Source: Jacaranda mimosifolia
Lineage: Eukaryota > Streptophyta > Magnoliopsida > Lamiales > Bignoniaceae
Assembly (NCBI GenBank): GCA_018894105.1
Contig: CM032129.1
Coordinates: forward strand, 31,451,468-31,515,467
Length of the DNA: 64,000 bases
Direction of reading: 5' to 3'
A model generated the notes under the pieces. The model ran no database searches. It was not told the origin of the DNA and was given only the letters and a program-made list of their open reading frames with translations. Shown here piece after piece: positions 50,411 through 60,975 of the stretch. A program made the translations under genes and the position numbers. Position 1 is the first letter of the stretch. Each line of letters begins with the position of its first letter.

Positions 50411-51168
50411 CAGTCCGTTTGGTTTTATTTCCAAATGCATTTTTAGTTTTTATACATTTTCAAAAGTTAGAAAGTAATTATGAAATAAAAATAAAAATTG
50501 ACATATATTTGGATGAAGTACCGAAAAGTAATGATTAGAATATGTTATAAGATTAAAAAGTAGGTTAATTTATATATATATAATATATTTATATATATAT
50601 ATTTTATGTTTAAAAAGATTTAGGCTATGTTTGGTTATGTTTTTTATTTGATTTTATTATGTGTTTTGGGAGAATGAATTATTGAAGAATGTAAAAGTTA
50701 TTTTTTTGTATGTTTGTTTATGTTTTGGGGGAAATATTTTTTTACTGTAGCAGTCAAATCAATGCTTTTTTGTTGGATTTTTAGAGCAAAAATAAAATTA
50801 CGTGGTTATTTTAATGTTAGAATAATAATATATATATGATATATATATAATATGTATATATATTGGAGAATGTGCGTTTTGAGGGAAAAATGAGGATATG
50901 TTTAGTTATGTTTCCCTAAAACAATGTTGTTTCGGGGAAACATAACCAAACAAAGCCTTTGTTAATTTAAAAATAATAATTGGTATTTTATGTCAAATTA
51001 AATTTGAATTCGATTGATGATATATTAGGATCATATGGTAGGTTTAGAAAGAGTTTTGAGAAAAAAAAATTATTATTTTTTTGAAAAGAATTGTGATAGT
51101 GTTCGTTTCCAATTTTTATTTTTAAATGAAAATGAAAATGAGGCTTGGAAATGAAAACAAACATGCAG
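50411..51168. mobile_element. Harbinger-like MITE carrying a nested MITE
   Basis: Starts CAGTCCGTTTGGTTTTATTT and ends GAAAACAAACATGCAG, flanked by TTA at 50408-50410 and 51169-51171. It is a relative of 40805-41216, split by the element at 50623-50957. Confidence 0.8.
50623..50957. mobile_element. Nested MITE inside 50411-51168
   Basis: Starts GGCTATGTTTGGTTATGTTT and ends GAAACATAACCAAACAAAGC then C. The flanks are TTA and TTT. It interrupts sequence that is continuous in the relative at 40805-41216. Confidence 0.75.
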
Positions 51169-51264
51169 TTAGGCCCTGATTACTTTCATCTTTAAATTTT
51201 ATTTTCACATTTTTATTATTTAAAAATTAAAACATATTATTTTATACATATTTTCAATTAATAT

Positions 51265-52084
51265 TGATGATGCTAAAGTCTGGTGCTGGAGAATTGGGTC
51301 CAGGCTTACTTTAGTCTATCAGGAAGTTGGTTGGAAATGAATGTGGTGATGAGAATGGGTTGAGTCCTGCAACCAAGCAACACAAGTGAGGGCAAAGTTA
51401 TAGTGAATGTACCTTATGACACAATTGCAATGGGGTATTTATAGTCCTAAGTGGGAGATCAGAATATCCATGGTACCCTTGCTCTTGCAGGGAGGACCTT
51501 TGTCCTTGCATGAGGGTTTTTAAGTCTTTTCCTTGTCTGGAATCCTCCTTATAGGTGGCGCGCCCTCCATCCTTTTGGGATATGGTGGAGTCTCCATATT
51601 TAATGTGGAGGCAAGTTGTTTGTCAATGTATTTAATGTGTGGTGGTTGAGTGCATTTAATGTGACCGCGACCGATGGAGAGAGAAATTTTCTTATCTCGC
51701 AGGTCGATCTATTCTGGTCGAGATGTCTCCCCAACCATAAGTCTCTCCCTACTTTGGTCGAATACATGACTTCTTGGGGTCGACCTATTCTGGTCGAGAT
51801 GTCTCCTCGACCGTGGATCTCTTGTGCATTCTGGTCGAATGCATGACCTCTTTGGGTCAACCTATTCTAGTCGAGATACCTTTCCGCCCGTGGATCTCTC
51901 CACCCACTCTGGTCATATGCATGACTTCATTGGGTCGAGATAACTCTCCGCAGTGGGCCCTTCAACCATATCCTGGTCGATTGAAGGAAAATCGATAGCC
52001 TTTATTGGTCAATTAGCACAGTGTATTCTTGGGTCTGAGCTGGTTCTATTAGGCTTGTTAGGCTCATCTTACTTTCCCATATCA
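51265..52084. repeat. Left direct terminal repeat (LTR-like)
   Basis: 820 bp. Contains a TATTTATAG TATA-like word near 51433 and about three units of a roughly 77-bp tandem repeat around CTATTCTGGTCGAGATGTCT (51690-51940). Confidence 0.75.
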
Positions 52085-52169
52085 GGAGTCCCCCCACCCC
52101 CAAGTCCTAATCAAGCTCACGATGAGAATGAGTGGGGAGTAACTGATTTTCTTCATTTTGTCAACCTTA

Positions 52170-54985
52170 AATTTTGATCATTATTTAATAACTGATTCAA
52201 AACCAACTTGTTCATGCGACTACGGGGTCGACTTGATCATTCTTTAATAACTTATTCAAAATCAATTTGATCATGCCACTACGGGTCGACTTGATCATTC
52301 TTTAGTAACTGAATCAAAACTAATTTGATCATGCGACTATGGGGTCGACTTGATCATTCTTTAATAATAGGGTTTACCATGGGGTTCTTTAGTAACAAAG
52401 TTAACTAAGGGGACAACTTGATCATTTCTTGATAACTGATTCAAAACCAATTTGATCATATGACTACGGGGTCGACTTGATCATTCTTTAATAACAGGGT
52501 CGACTTGATCATTCTTTAATAACAGGGTCGACTTGATCATTCCTTGATAACTAGTTTAAAACCAATTTGATCATGCGACTATGGGGTCAACTTGATCATT
52601 CTTTAATAACTGATTCAAAATCAATTTGATCATGTGACCATGGGGTTGACTTGATCATTCTTTAATAACAGTGTTGACTAGGGGGTCGACTTGATCGTTC
52701 TTTAATAATGGGGTCAACTTGATCATTCTTTAATAACTTATTCAAAGTCAACTTGATCATGCGACTATGGGGTCGACTTGATCATTCTTCAATAATAGGG
52801 TCGACTTGATCATTCTTTAGTTACTGATTCAAAACCAATTTGATCATGCGATTATGGGGTTGACATGATCATTCTTCAATAATGGGGTCGACTTGATTAT
52901 TCTTTAATAACTAATTCAAAATCAATTTAATCATGCGACTACGTGGTCGACTTGATCATTCCTTGATAACTAATTCAAAATCAATTTAATCATGCAACTA
53001 CAAGGTTGACTTGATCATTCTTTAATAACGGGGTTGACTTGATCATTCCTTGATAACTAATTTAAAACTAATTTTATCATGCGACCACAAGGTCGACTTG
53101 ATCATTCTTTAATAACTGATTCAAACCGATTTGATCATGTGACTACGGAGTTGACTTGGTCATTCCTTGATAACTAATTTGATCATGCGACTACGGGGTG
53201 AATTTGATCATTCTTTAACAACTAATTCAAATTGATTTGATCATGTGACTACGAGGTCGACGTGATCATTCCTTGATAATTAATTCAAAACCAATTTGAT
53301 CATGCTACTACGAGGTCGGCTTGATCATTTTTTAATAATGGGGTCGACTATAGGGTTCTTTGATAACTGATTCAAAATTGATTTTACCATGTGGCTACCG
53401 ACCTGACTTGATCATTCTTCAATGATGAGGTCGACTTGATCATTCCTTGATAACTAATTTAAAACTAATTTGATCATGTGACTACAAGATTGACTTGATC
53501 ATTCTTTAATAACTGATTCAAACTGATTTGATCATGCGACTACAGGGTCGACTTGATCATTCCTTGATAACTAATTCAAAACTACTTTGATCATGCGACT
53601 ACGGGGTCAGCTTGATCATTCTTTAATAACGGAGTCGACTTGATCATTCCTTGATAACTAATTTAAAACTAATTTGATCATGCAACCACAAGGTTGACTT
53701 GATCATTCTTTGATAACTGATTCAAACTGATTTGATCATGTGACTACGGGGTTGACTTGATCATTCCTTGATAACTAATTTAAAACCAATTTGATCATGC
53801 CACTACGGGGTCGGCTTGATCATTATTTAATAATGGGATCGACTACAGGGTTGTTTGATAACTGATTCAAAATTGATTTTATCATGTGGTTACAGGATTG
53901 ACTTGATCATTCTTCAATAATGAGGTCGACTTGATCATTCCTTGATAACTAATTTAAAACTAATTTGATCATGCGACTACAAGGTCGACTTGATCATTCT
54001 TTAATAACTGATTCAAACTGATTTGATCATGTGACTACAGGTTCGACTTGATCATTCTTTAATAACTGATTCAAACCGATTTGATCATGTGACTACAGGG
54101 TCGACTTGATCATTCCTTGATAACTAATTCAAAACTAATTTGATCATGCGACTACGGGGTCAATTTGATCATTCTTTAATAACTACTTCAAATCGATTTG
54201 ATCATGTGACTACGAGGTCGACTTGATCATTCTTTAATAATAGGGTCGACTACAGGGTTCTTTGATAACTGATTCAAAATTGATTTTATCATGTGGCTAC
54301 GGGTTCGACTTGATCATTCTTCAATAATGAGGTCGACTTGATCATTCCTTGATAACTAATTCAAAACCAATTTGATCATGCGACTACGGGGTCGACTTGA
54401 TCATTCTTTAATAACATGGTCAACTATGGGGTTCTTTGATAATTGATTCAAAACTGAATTGATCATGTGACTACAGGATCGACTTGATCATTCATTAGTA
54501 TTCAAAACCAATTTGATCATGCGACTATGGGATTGACTTGATCATTCTTTAATAACAGGATCGACTATGGGGTTCTTTAGTAACGGGGTCGACTATGGGG
54601 TCAACTTGATCATTTATTGATAATTGATTCAAAATCAATTTGATCATGCGACTACGGGGTCGACTTGATCATTCTTCAATAATTGATTCAAAATCAATTT
54701 GATCATACAACTATGGGGTCAACTTGATCATTCATTGATAATTGATTCAAAATCAATTTGATTATGCAACTGTAGGGTCGACTAGGGGCCGACTTGATCA
54801 TTCCTTGAAAACTAATTCACAACCAATTTGATCATGTGACTATGGGGTCGATTTGATCATTCTTTAATAATAGGGTCGACTACAGGGTTCTTTGATAACT
54901 GATTTAAAACTGATTTGATTATGTGACTACGGGGTTAACTTGATCATTCTTCGATAATGAGGTTGACTACGGGGTCGACTTGATT
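52170..54985. repeat. Tandem array rich in TTGATCAT and GTCGAC palindromes
   Basis: About 2.8 kb made of units of about 59 bp (GACTACGGGGTCGACTTGAT, then CATTCTTTAATAACTGATTC, then AAAACCAATTTGATCATGC) mixed with shorter units of about 27 bp. A marker segment, GGGTTCTTTGATAACTGATT, recurs near 53355, 53840 and 54256, showing a higher-order period of about 400-490 bp. Stop codons occur throughout. Confidence 0.95.
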
Positions 54986-55135
54986 GATTGTTGTGTTTTT
55001 GCAACCTTACTGATAGCTGAGTTGAAAGATGGGTAGATATTTGATTACTTATTATCTACATAAGATGCGGCATTGTTAAGGTTACCACCTGCTCTGGCTG
55101 GGGACTTGGTCCAGCCACGTCCTGCTTTTACTAGG

Positions 55136-55150
55136 GATGAGGGGGAGGAG
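55136..55150 (+). promoter_or_regulatory. Purine-rich tract before the right terminal repeat
   Basis: GATGAGGGGGAGGAG lies 44 bp before the right repeat. It resembles a polypurine tract but is not directly adjacent to the repeat as in typical LTR elements. Confidence 0.3.
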
Positions 55151-55193
55151 TCGGAGACCTTTTGGCCTCCTACTTTTCGAAAACGACACTAAA

Positions 55194-56141
55194 TGATGAT
55201 GCTAAAGTCTAGTGCTAGAGAATTGGGTCTAGGTCTACTTTAGTCGACCAGGAAGTTGGTTGGAAATGAATGTGGTGATGAGAGCGGGTCGAGTCCTGCA
55301 ACCAAGCAACACACGTGAGGCTAGTCAAGGAGGCCCTCGGTTAAGGCACTCTGACGCTCAAGTCAGTGTAATTGACCAAAATTTAGAGTGGTAGAGCGAG
55401 GGCAAAGTTATAGTGAATGTACCTCATGGCACGATTGCAATGGATAGGAGATCAAAATGTCCATGGTACCTTTACTCTTGTAGGGAGGACCTTTGTCCTT
55501 GCATAAGGGTTTTTAACTCTTTCCCTTGTCTGGAATCCTCTTTCCAGGTGGCATGCCCTCCATCTTTTTAGGGCGGAGTCTCAGCATTTAATGTGGAGGC
55601 AAGCTGCCCGTCAATGTATTTAATGTGGCAGAGTGGTGGTTAAGTACATTTAGTGTGATGGTGTCTGGTGGCGAGATAAACCTTCCTATCTCGCAGGTCA
55701 ACTTATTTTGGTCGAGATGTCTCCCCAGCCATAGGTCTTTGCCTACTCTGGTTGAATGCATGACTTCTTGTGGTCGACCTATTCTGGTCGAGATGTCTCC
55801 TCACCTACTCTGGTAGCATGCATGACCTCTTCGGGTTGACCTATTCTGGCCTAGATGTCTCCTTGGTCGTGGGTCTCTCCGCCTACTTTGATCGAATGCA
55901 TGACCTCTTTTAGTCGACCTATTCTGGTCGAGATGTCTCCCCACTCGTGGGTCTCTCTGCCCACTCTAGTCATATGCATGGCTTTATTGGGTTGAGACGA
56001 CTCTCTAGCAGCGAGCCCTCCGACCATAGCCTGGTTGATTAAAGGAAGACTGATAGCCTTTATTGGTCAATTATCCCAGTGTATTCTTGGTTTGGGCTGG
56101 TTCTATTGGGCTTGTTAGGCTCGTCTTACTTCCCCATATCA
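55194..56141. repeat. Right direct terminal repeat (LTR-like)
   Basis: 948 bp, clearly homologous to 51265-52084 but with substitutions and indels, including about 85 bp at about 55322-55405 absent from the left copy and about four rather than three units of the roughly 77-bp internal repeat. Confidence 0.75.
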
Positions 56142-56207
56142 ATTTTTTTTTTTTTTTTTAAAATACATTCTCCAATAATTTATATATCTTCTCTCTATTA
56201 TTATTAT

Positions 56208-56256
56208 TAGTAGGAGTAGGAGGAGGAGGAGGAGGAGCAGTAGCAGCAGTAGTATC
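56208..56256. repeat. (GGA)n/(GCA)n microsatellite
   Basis: Imperfect TAGGAGGAGGAG and GCAGTAGCAGCAGTAG run inside the split MITE, not seen in the related copies. Confidence 0.85.
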
Positions 56257-56782
56257 TTTCTCCACCTATAAGATTATAACATACTAAACTCTATATAATC
56301 ATTACTTTCTATTCAAATACAAACTAATTTTCAATTTATTTTTACTAACTACCTTGTCAAAATTTGAAAATAATGAAAAAAAAAATGGCCCTTAATTTCA
56401 CTTGTGGTTGTTGCAACAATTTTTGTTTGCATTAAAATATTTTTAGCTCATTTAAATTTTCCATAAAATAATTTAAATTTTGAAGTAAAAATAAGATTGT
56501 TGTTAGGTGTTTATTTTGATCAAAAGGTAATAAAAGATTGAGTTTTGACAATGTCAATTTGCGAATTTGGTGAGTGTGTTAAAAGTATAATTTATCATTA
56601 TCAAATCATAATTTTTAAAGGATAAGTTTGAAATATTATTGAAATCATTATCTAAACTATTTTTTTTGCAATGAATTTTCAAGTGATCATCCATTTTCGT
56701 TGTTGAAATGGTTAAGAGAAAATTATATAAAAAATCAAAAACAATTTTTATTTTGAACACAAAATAGTATTTTTTTCGCTAA

Positions 56783-57114
56783 GAGCTCGTTTGCTTGCTT
56801 TGATATTACATAATAGATAAATAATTCAACTCAATTTCAATGTTTATTTCATTTTTAGAAGCCTTTGATACAGTTAGGGCTCGGATGCATTTAAGGCAAA
56901 CTTGGTTTATGTATCAAGACCTTAGAATATGATATATTTTCCACCCTAAATTGGAAATAAATTGTAATTCGTCAGATTAGATAATCATAACAAACAAACA
57001 ATCAAAATTGGATATCAAATTATTTAAAATATGCAAACAAACAGAATAAGATACATAATAATTCATTATTTATTCTAGTCATGCATAATCCAAACATAAT
57101 AAGCAAACGAGCTC
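56783..57114. mobile_element. Harbinger-like MITE with perfect 14-bp inverted ends
   Basis: GAGCTCGTTTGCTT at the left and AAGCAAACGAGCTC at the right are exact complements. Flanked by TAA at 56780-56782 and 57115-57117. 332 bp, related to 34078-34424. Confidence 0.9.
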
Positions 57115-57262
57115 TAACAGTATAGGTATTTTTTTATTTTTTTTTGGAAGAGAAAATATTATAGATGACAAAATTTATACTTTTAATATTAGTATTATCC
57201 TATTATCAAATTAAGTAAATTAAAGTATAAACTAAATAATCTAATATATATAATATACATAA

Positions 57263-57350
57263 TGACGTCAATTCGAATTGAATATGAAATTTCTCGTATA
57301 ATAAGGGAGATTGATGTTCTGGCTGCAAGCCACTGGACCAATGTATAGGT
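57263..57350 (-). mobile_element. Possible degraded SINE remnant
   Basis: AATTCGAATTGAATATGAAA, TCGTATAATAAGGGAGATTG and GCAAGCCACTGGACCAATG faintly follow the family order. Confidence 0.3.
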
Positions 57351-57530
57351 AATTTGTTCAAAATAACTGCAATACGCAATTTATTGATAAAACTGACACT
57401 CCAGGATTGCTTTCACGTCTTCAAATTCATTTCCTTCTTTATTTTTATAATTTTGAAGTAAATTTTAGAATGTGAATATCAATAATACCCTGTAGAATTT
57501 CCACCACCGGTCCTGCCGCCATACCCAATT

Positions 57531-58336
57531 TTAATTTCTCTCCTCTAATTTCTTCAATTTTTGCTTTCCGACGGAACAATTCTTCTTCAGCGAAGTGGTG
57601 TCGCTGTCCAGGTAATGGAGGAGCACCACCATAGTTACGGAGGTAGCAAACATTGGTATCGGACCAAAGAACCAGAGCAACAACGTTGTCGCGAAATAAA
57701 GTGCTCTTAGCCCGACGGACCAGAAATCGCCTCCCCGAATCACGGCCAATTCCACGTATTCCGTGGGGATGTCGCTGTCGGGTGTGCTGATGAGATAATT
57801 GGCGTGGATGAAGCACCTCGACGACTGGACGAAGCAAGAAAATGCCAAGAGGAAGCAGATGAGAAGAGTAATGTACTTGATCGACATGGTTGCCGGCCGA
57901 GTATCGCCGTAGATCAATTCGCTCTGGAAAATGTTGGAATTGTTGGCGATCCACGCGCCGATCAGTGCGCTCAGAGTTAGAGATATCGAGGCCAAGAATG
58001 TTGCCGCCGATATGTTCGCCGATAGCACGTCCAGCGCTGTTTTCACGTCCCGGTTTTCCGCCTACCAAAATTCAAACACCAAGGTAATTAAATTTTGGTA
58101 CAAATTTCTAGTGATTATACTTTAGTTTAACGTTTTTTTACTTAGAATTGAAAGAGGGAAGAACATCTGACCTGCATAATTTTATTGACCCAAGTTCTTT
58201 TGTCGTTGTTCTCGAAGCCAATGACGGTGGTGTGAGGAAGCTTAAGGCATCTGTAGAGGAGGATGAGGTGGTAAGAGAACATCATGATTAGGCCGCATGG
58301 GACCAAAACAAGGTCCAGGTATTCCTTTCGGAACAT
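57531..58336 (-). CDS. DUF599 family membrane protein
   Basis: Two exons, 58336-58172 and 58061-57531, joined in phase 0 (CAG|GTCAGA and GTAG|GCGG), give 231 residues, the usual size for plant DUF599 proteins. The start MFRKEYLDLVLVPCGLIM with YHLILLY matches the family N-terminus (YLD-ILVP-G, YH-WL), and TTVIGFENNDKRTWV matches its TTIIG...RR-WV block. Hydrophobic spans at about 8-29, 72-93, 114-136 and 171-203 suggest four membrane passes. The C-terminal tail is basic (KQKLKKLEER). The family has no established biochemical function; a membrane location is the only safe statement. The protein differs at many positions from the best-conserved members, but the frame is intact. Confidence 0.85.
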
Positions 58337-59739
58337 CGATTATGTCCTGCTCTTTTGCCTAAAAATTCATCGAAAATGAAGAATTTTAGATTGCTTTTTA
58401 ATCTTATGTTTGTCCCACTGTTGAATCTTGCGTAGAAGGAACTGAACTCATTAAGTTGGCATTATTGATTAATTTAAGCTTTAAGCTGATTTGACTTTGC
58501 TTGAGTGTGCTGCAAAGACAAGCAATGTTGAAAACAATTCCCTGTACAACTTGTGGAGTGCCTGCAGGCATAAGTAAGTTAGCACAGAGAAGACAACATT
58601 ATTGTCTATTCCTAAAACCAAACTGGTTATTGAAAGATGGATCATGAAAATCTCCAACAATCGTATGTGATCCCGGTTGTTGCTCTTGAGGTTCCGGGTC
58701 AGTCTATTTTGCAATTCCCAATAAATCGATTAGTCAAAGTCAAGAAGGGATGTAATCTTGAAATAAAAAATAAGGTTAGGATTGTTGGGTGTTGCCAAGT
58801 GAAAATTCTCCAAAACTTAAGTTAGAAATGGGTTGAGCGGTTGAATGTAAATTGAAGAAATATAGCAAGAGAGTAGCAAAATGAACTTACTTATGATTGG
58901 GGTATTTATAAAGGGTGCTGAACTAACATTCTATGGATCATTCTGACTGATCAGAGTCTAAAGATGTTGCCACATGTCTCTTGTAGACGGTTCAGATGAC
59001 TCAAGTCAAATTGGGTTGGGCTATGTTGTGCTCGACCTAAAGAGAAAACACGAATTCGATGGAGTGTTTATGTATTTCTACTATTTTTAAGGGCATTTGT
59101 GCAGTTTTCCTTGTTTTCTCTTTCTTCTTTTTTGGGTGAGTGGGTTGGGGTTAAGGTGCCAAAATGACCGAGACGTGTGTTTAAATTTTCAAATTAAGAA
59201 TATTATTGAGTTTATAATTGGTCTTATGTTCGAATCCTACTGATTGAATTCTAATTAGCTAATAAAGCGTGCTTTGGAGATCATATTAGTTGTCCTACAG
59301 CTTGTTAAGCATATCTTAACTTTTAAAAAAAAAGAAAATTGCTTCTTCATGATCCGAATGGCTTTGAAGGAAAACTGGATTACCACTATTTAAGTTTACA
59401 ATTTACGCTAATTGTTTGACTTTTTTATTACTGTAAGCTTCCTATATTTTTATCTGCACATGGCGTACAGCGACTTTGCATGCTAAAGTGTTGGAAGCTT
59501 TCATAAGAATCTTATACTATGATGATGCGAATCATTTTATGTACAATGCCAAACTAATTACTCCATATACACCCTTTGATTAAATTAATCCTGAATGTAT
59601 ACAACAGTTTCAATTGCTAAAACTCTATCTAGAAAGACTCTGATGAAAAAACAACCATAAATTGGACAGAAGTTCTTGTCCCATGCATGCATGTACATAA
59701 AGAACAACCTTTGCTAGCTCCACGCATGCGTATAATCAT
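58337..59739. other. Stretch between the WRN-like gene and the DUF599 gene
   Basis: Contains the DUF599 promoter (no clear TATA box). A segment at 58480-58830 of balanced composition has short frames on both strands that I cannot assign. A TTCGAATCC word near 59230 recalls a B box, but the rest of the SINE is absent. Confidence 0.4.
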
Positions 59740-60807
59740 CTATTCACACTTAAATCTCACATTGCACCCTTTGGAATTTGCTCGTCTCAATGCACCTCTT
59801 GGTGTTGATGGCTCCAATGGGAACAAATTGCAATTCTGCAAACCTGTAGATGGGCACTTTAAGATCCCTTTTAAGGGCATTTTTGTAGTACCAGGAACAA
59901 CATCCTCTGATCCATCGGATGAAATCTGCTCTTTGTCTTTGTCATATTCAACACCATGCCCTAAATCGACTTCTTTATCTTCTGCAGGAGATGAATATTC
60001 ATCTTTAGGATCATCTTCTTGAATTTTGACATCGACGATAGAGTCAACAAACGGATCCTCGACCTCTCCGATGTGGACATGGATGCTGTCTTCTTCCTCC
60101 TCAACTTGAGTAATCTCATTTTTCTTCTTACCTTTAGACAGTTTGAACCATTCTTCAGCCAACAGATGGAGTGAGTTCAAATTCTTCATAAACGTGCTTT
60201 TTATCGGAGAGAAACTCGATTTCTTCTTATCATCATTGGCCCGCAACAGTCCCATGGCAATCACACTGGTAATAAAGAGCTGGCAAATGGCGCACTTTAT
60301 CTGCTCATCCCTCTCAAAAGACGAAGCCTCCGTCAACCCTGTCATTCTCTTGATCCCAAGAACTTTGCGGGCCAACTCAGCCAGCTCCCAGTTCTTACAT
60401 TTGGGCTGGTTCAGAATTTTTGCAGCTAGATAACCAATGTCCACTTTGTTTTTCGTCAACCCCAGTTCCTCAAACGGGAACAAATCTTTCTTCTCAGGAA
60501 TTCCGAAGCCGACAAAATGAATTCTCTTGTCTGAGAGGAACTTGTGGATTGGCCCCGGCAGTTTTTCTCCAACGATAAATCTGAGAATCACGCATCCCAC
60601 GCCGAAGCACAAGAGCAGCAGCAGAACAGATGGATCGCGAGGGTGGCGCATGACGTCGAGGCCGACAATCGGCGGACTGTCCCAAACTTTTCCATCTGGG
60701 AAGAGAAAATCCATAATGCATAAATATTCAAAAACTGTTGTTTTGAATGTGATCCCTTCAAGCTTAACTTCAAATCGGTTGGTTCTCAGGTATACACTCC
60801 CTCCCAT
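59740..60807 (-). CDS. WRN-exonuclease-like RNase H-fold protein, catalytically degenerate, with acidic tail
   Basis: Single-exon frame of 355 residues from ATG 60807 (MGGSVYLRTNRFEV). Residues about 45-188 follow the plant family of small 3'-5' exonuclease-like (Werner-type, ribonuclease H superfamily) proteins: PIVGLDV, CFGVGCVILRF, FLSDKRIHFVGFGI, VDIGYLAAKIL, ELARKVLG and a last helix KCAICQLFITSVIAMG. Of the DEDDy residues, D51, D108 and D123 remain, but the Glu after D51 is M53, the final Asp is Q176 and the Tyr is C172. Nuclease activity is therefore unlikely (inference). Residues about 225-305 are acidic and low in complexity, and 309-355 are basic with GILK at 314-317 and NVRF at 349-352. 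The frame is open for 104 more codons upstream, but that part looks like leader sequence. Function unknown; a structural or regulatory nucleic-acid protein is possible. Confidence 0.7.
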   Translation of the reverse strand: MGGSVYLRTNRFEVKLEGITFKTTVFEYLCIMDFLFPDGKVWDSPPIVGLDVMRHPRDPSVLLLLLCFGVGCVILRFIVGEKLPGPIHKFLSDKRIHFVGFGIPEKKDLFPFEELGLTKNKVDIGYLAAKILNQPKCKNWELAELARKVLGIKRMTGLTEASSFERDEQIKCAICQLFITSVIAMGLLRANDDKKKSSFSPIKSTFMKNLNSLHLLAEEWFKLSKGKKKNEITQVEEEEDSIHVHIGEVEDPFVDSIVDVKIQEDDPKDEYSSPAEDKEVDLGHGVEYDKDKEQISSDGSEDVVPGTTKMPLKGILKCPSTGLQNCNLFPLEPSTPRGALRRANSKGCNVRFKCE

Positions 60808-60965
60808 TTTTATTTTTTCAATCAATGTAAAAGTAAAGAAGTAGGATGTGTTAAATTTGGTATGAAAAGCTGGTATATCAAAATACTCTTGTGAAAGACG
60901 AGATATGAGAGGAAGGGGAGGAAAAGGAGGGAAATGAAGGGTTGTGCAAGATACGAAATTGTTGG

Positions 60966-60975
60966 TGGTAATTAT
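60966..60975 (-). promoter_or_regulatory. Possible TATA box of the WRN-like gene
   Basis: TTTTATAATT on the - strand lies about 160 bp upstream of the chosen ATG. It would put the transcript start inside the upstream open frame and supports choosing the ATG at 60807. Confidence 0.3.

Larger units (their letters stand above)
51265..56141. mobile_element. Non-autonomous LTR-type element with tandem-repeat interior
   Basis: Two long direct repeats, 51265-52084 and 55194-56141, each start TGATGATGCTAAAG and end CATATCA, and bracket a 3.1-kb interior without coding capacity. The TG...CA ends and direct orientation fit an LTR retrotransposon derivative of the large non-coding kind. No convincing 5-bp duplication (AATAT on the left, ATTTT on the right) and no clear tRNA primer site were found, so the class is inferred. 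Confidence 0.65.
51172..56391. mobile_element. Harbinger-like MITE split by the 4.9-kb LTR-flanked element
   Basis: Left piece 51172-51264 (starts GGCCCTGATTAC) and right piece 56142-56391 (ends AAAATGGCCC) together make about 343 bp with the interior of the 21926-22237 copy (ATACATTCTCCAATAATTTA, TCTCCACCTATAAGATTATA). Flanked by TTA at 51169-51171 (shared with the previous MITE) and 56392-56394. Confidence 0.75.

Noticed and set aside
51260..51264. 5-bp target duplication for the LTR-like element
   Set aside because: AATAT on the left and ATTTT on the right do not match, and the right flank is a poly-T run, so I do not claim a duplication.
52170..54985. Tandem array as CRISPR or centromeric satellite
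   Set aside because: There are no unique spacers between repeats, the genome is a plant, and the array is confined between LTR-like repeats.
58481..58825. Short frames on both strands upstream of the DUF599 gene
   Set aside because: No similarity recognised and no splice link to the DUF599 start. Left as unassigned sequence.
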